From CAYLZO01 sp964387775 (GTDB lineage: Bacteria > Chloroflexota > Anaerolineae > JAAYZQ01), in the NCBI GenBank assembly GCA_964387775.1, contig CAYLZO010000274.1, positions 1 to 6,280 of the forward strand: DNA of 6,280 bases. The letters are read 5' to 3'. The position numbers were made by a program, and so were the translations under genes. The notes beneath the pieces are model-generated. The model was not told the DNA's origin. It did no database searches and worked only from the letters and a program-made list of their open reading frames with translations. Shown piece by piece: positions 4,795 to 6,280 of the stretch. How positions within the stretch are numbered: the stretch's first letter is position 1; each line of letters starts with the position of its first letter.

Positions 4795-6280
4795 ATGGTC
4801 GAATCTTTCATTGACTGTCTGACAAGTGCGTCCGTGCGATTCAAGTGGGTTACCATCGGTCTGGCCATTCTGGCCCTGGTCGCAGGTATCTTTGCCCTTA
4901 CCCAGCTAAAGCAGGAACTCATTCCCCCAATCGAGTTCCCCCAAACGGTCGTGCTCGCCTTCAACTCGGGCATGGAGCCGGAAGCCATGCGCGACGAGGT
5001 GACCATCCCCATCGAGGACGCTGTCAAGGACATCAAAGGCGTGGTCAACATCGAGTCCACGACCGCAAGCGGCATGGCTTTCGTCATGATCCAGAGCGAG
5101 TTTGGCCTCGACCAGGAGGCCCTCCGGGCCGAGATCGAAAAAGCTGTCACACGTCTGACGTATCCCGAGGGCATGGAAACGCCAGAATTGCTCACCTTTT
5201 GGCTGGAAGACCTGCCCCTCACTTTCACCAATGTATCCTCCGAGCTGTCGACTGCAGAGCTCAAGGTCTTGGTCGAGTCTGCCATCGTCCCGGCTCTCCA
5301 AGAGGTACCGGGGGTGGCCGACGTGCAGGTCAGCGGCGGACAAGAGCTTCCCACCGAGCCACCGCCTACACCGGAACCGACTGCAACCCCCACGTTGGAA
5401 CCGACCGCAGAACCAACTTTGACACCAACGCCGACTGCCGAGCCCACCGCCACGCCGACCGAGGGTTCCCCCACGCCAACTACCGAGGCCGGGACTGGAG
5501 AACCGGTGGCAGAATCAGAGCCGGTGGCCTTGCCCGATTCCTGGATCCAGGTCGCCGCTGCCCAGGGCATAACCCTGACGACGACGGCCGACCTGACCCC
5601 GGAGATGGTGGCAGCCATTGCCGGCGTGGCACCGCAGATGCTGGAGGCCCTCACCCCCGAGATGCTGCTGGCTATGGCCCCGGAGGCGATGACCGCCCTG
5701 CCAGCAGACTACCTCCAGGGCCTCGATCCTGAACTGCAAGCCCAACTGGCCGAGCGGCTGGCACCCGCGGAAGAGGAGGAAACGGAGGGGCCGACCCCAA
5801 CACCTGAGCCAACCCGGGACCCGGCCATGCTGCCCGACGCCTGGCAATCTGCCGGAGCGTCCCAGGGCATCACCCTGGTGATGCCGGAGGACGTGACGCC
5901 GGAGATCATCCAGGGCATTGCCGGCATGGCGCCACAGTTGTTGGATATGCTCACCCCGGAGAACTTGGGCCGCTTCTCGCCCAAGGTGCTGGCCTGGCTG
6001 CCGGCCGAGTACATCGAACAGATGGACCCTGACCTGCGCGCTGAGCTGGACGAGCTGGCCCAGCCGGCTGGGGGGCTGGGGATACTGGCGGCTGAGGCTG
6101 AGGAAAAGGCAACCGAGTTGGCCAGCGACGCACCGGAACTGTCCGGCGCCTGGCGCCAACCACTGGCAGAGGGCGCGACGAGTCCTATGCCCACCTTGGA
6201 GACCGCTGCCGACCTGATCAACAATGGCTTTACCGACACTGCAGCCGAGCTGCTCAACATGCTCGTGGAGAGCAACATAC
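4795..6280 (+). CDS. RND-superfamily transporter (AcrB/HAE1-like) N-terminal part with large Pro/Thr linker and duplicated LTPE modules inserted; runs off window
   Basis: The frame is open to the window end, giving 495 residues without a stop. Residues 18-38 are the first membrane helix. They are followed by QLKQELIPPIEFPQTVVLAF and GMEPEAMRDEVTIPIEDAV, the standard RND pattern (P.iE.P.v.V...pG..pe.v...Vt.PiE), and by an IESTTASG block. Residues 143-182 (TFTNVSSELSTAELKVLVES through VPGVADVQVSGGQE) match the next porter subdomain. From about residue 184 the chain departs from AcrB-type proteins. A Pro/Thr/Glu linker (about 185-230) leads to module 1 (246-322), an acidic Pro/Thr linker (323-345), module 2 (346-422) and further helical sequence to 495. 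The insert therefore exceeds 300 residues, on the extracytoplasmic side by RND topology. Proteins of this family are proton-driven exporters. The substrate is unknown, and no adaptor gene is seen here. Confidence 0.88.
   Translation, partial: MVESFIDCLTSASVRFKWVTIGLAILALVAGIFALTQLKQELIPPIEFPQTVVLAFNSGMEPEAMRDEVTIPIEDAVKDIKGVVNIESTTASGMAFVMIQSEFGLDQEALRAEIEKAVTRLTYPEGMETPELLTFWLEDLPLTFTNVSSELSTAELKVLVESAIVPALQEVPGVADVQVSGGQELPTEPPPTPEPTATPTLEPTAEPTLTPTPTAEPTATPTEGSPTPTTEAGTGEPVAESEPVALPDSWIQVAAAQGITLTTTADLTPEMVAAIAGVAPQMLEALTPEMLLAMAPEAMTALPADYLQGLDPELQAQLAERLAPAEEEETEGPTPTPEPTRDPAMLPDAWQSAGASQGITLVMPEDVTPEIIQGIAGMAPQLLDMLTPENLGRFSPKVLAWLPAEYIEQMDPDLRAELDELAQPAGGLGILAAEAEEKATELASDAPELSGAWRQPLAEGATSPMPTLETAADLINNGFTDTAAELLNMLVESNI
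5347..5484 (+). repeat. Pro/Thr/Glu-rich low-complexity linker coding region in the RND gene
   Basis: Residues 185-230 are built of PTPEPTATPT-like units, probably an extended flexible linker outside the membrane. At DNA level the units (around ACGCCGACC) are imperfect, so this is not a clean minisatellite. Confidence 0.8.
5530..5760 (+). repeat. LPDxW/LTPE module, copy 1 (residues 246-322 of the RND protein)
   Basis: It begins LPDSWIQVAAAQGITL, continues DLTPEMVAAIAGVAPQMLEA, then LTPEMLLAMAPEAMTALPAD and LDPELQAQLAERL. It appears to be a string of short helices capped by [LT]TPE/APE/DPE turns. Aligned without gaps to copy 2, I count 37 identities in 77 positions. I do not recognise a named domain. 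Confidence 0.8.
5830..6060 (+). repeat. LPDxW/LTPE module, copy 2 (residues 346-422 of the RND protein)
   Basis: It begins LPDAWQSAGASQGITL and continues DVTPEIIQGIAGMAPQLLDM, LTPENLGRFSPKVLAWLPAE and MDPDLRAELDELA. It starts exactly 300 bases (100 codons) after copy 1. The two copies are clearly diverged at DNA level, so the duplication is old. Confidence 0.8.

Noticed and set aside
5353..5484. The Pro/Thr-coding stretch as a CRISPR-like or minisatellite array
   Set aside because: Units are irregular, have no spacers and stay in frame with the protein; it is a coding low-complexity linker.
4758..6278. Long minus-strand and alternative plus-strand frames inside the RND gene (4758-5654 minus, 4845-5732 plus, 5515-6159 minus, 5709-6278 minus)
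   Set aside because: They are low-complexity shadows (Ser/Val/Gly-rich or Arg/Gly/His-rich) of the Pro/Thr linker and LTPE modules; the frame from 4795 has clear RND homology.
1..6280. tRNA, rRNA, riboswitch or insertion-sequence signatures
   Set aside because: No tRNA-like TTC-arm motif with matching stems, rRNA-like stretch, transposase motif or terminal inverted repeat was seen on either strand by eye.

Overview
The window looks like chromosomal DNA of a GC-rich bacterium, most likely a member of the Chloroflexota (Anaerolineae/Caldilineae-like). This is inferred from three things: a secreted beta-propeller protein ending in RIYLPMVVRD, a tail I associate with exported proteins of that phylum; Pro/Thr-rich 'PTPEPTATPT' linkers; and the style of the RND transporter. 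No taxonomic search could be run.

Layout. (1) 1-1172, plus strand: the C-terminal part of a geranylgeranyl-reductase/FixC-type flavoprotein whose N-terminus lies outside the window. (2) 1202-2695, minus strand, convergent with it: a complete 497-residue exported protein made almost entirely of seven SBBP-type beta-propeller repeats. (3) 2696-3943: about 1.25 kb without an intact recognisable gene. It holds decayed pieces of at least two protein families (a frameshifted FIST N-terminal domain on the minus strand and a deleted serine beta-lactamase-like gene on the plus strand), plus a possible third truncated ORF. It ends in a near-perfect sigma70-type promoter. (4) 3944-4642, plus strand: a winged-helix transcriptional regulator with a GTG start and a short hairpin/T-run at its stop codon. 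(5) 4643-4794: a spacer with a strong ribosome binding site in front of a 4-codon ORF that looks like the frameshifted first codons of a degV gene. (6) 4795 to the window end, plus strand: the first 495 residues of an RND-superfamily transporter.

The RND protein is the most unusual element. After a normal first membrane helix and the first part of the periplasmic-type porter domain, the chain leaves the family pattern at about residue 184. It enters a Pro/Thr linker and then two copies of a roughly 77-residue 'LPDxW...QGITL...LTPE...' module, aligned without gaps at an exact spacing of 100 residues. A looser third segment may follow, and the insert is still running at the window end. No adaptor (HlyD-like) gene lies between the regulator and the transporter. 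The regulator probably controls itself and the transporter; this is inferred from position only.
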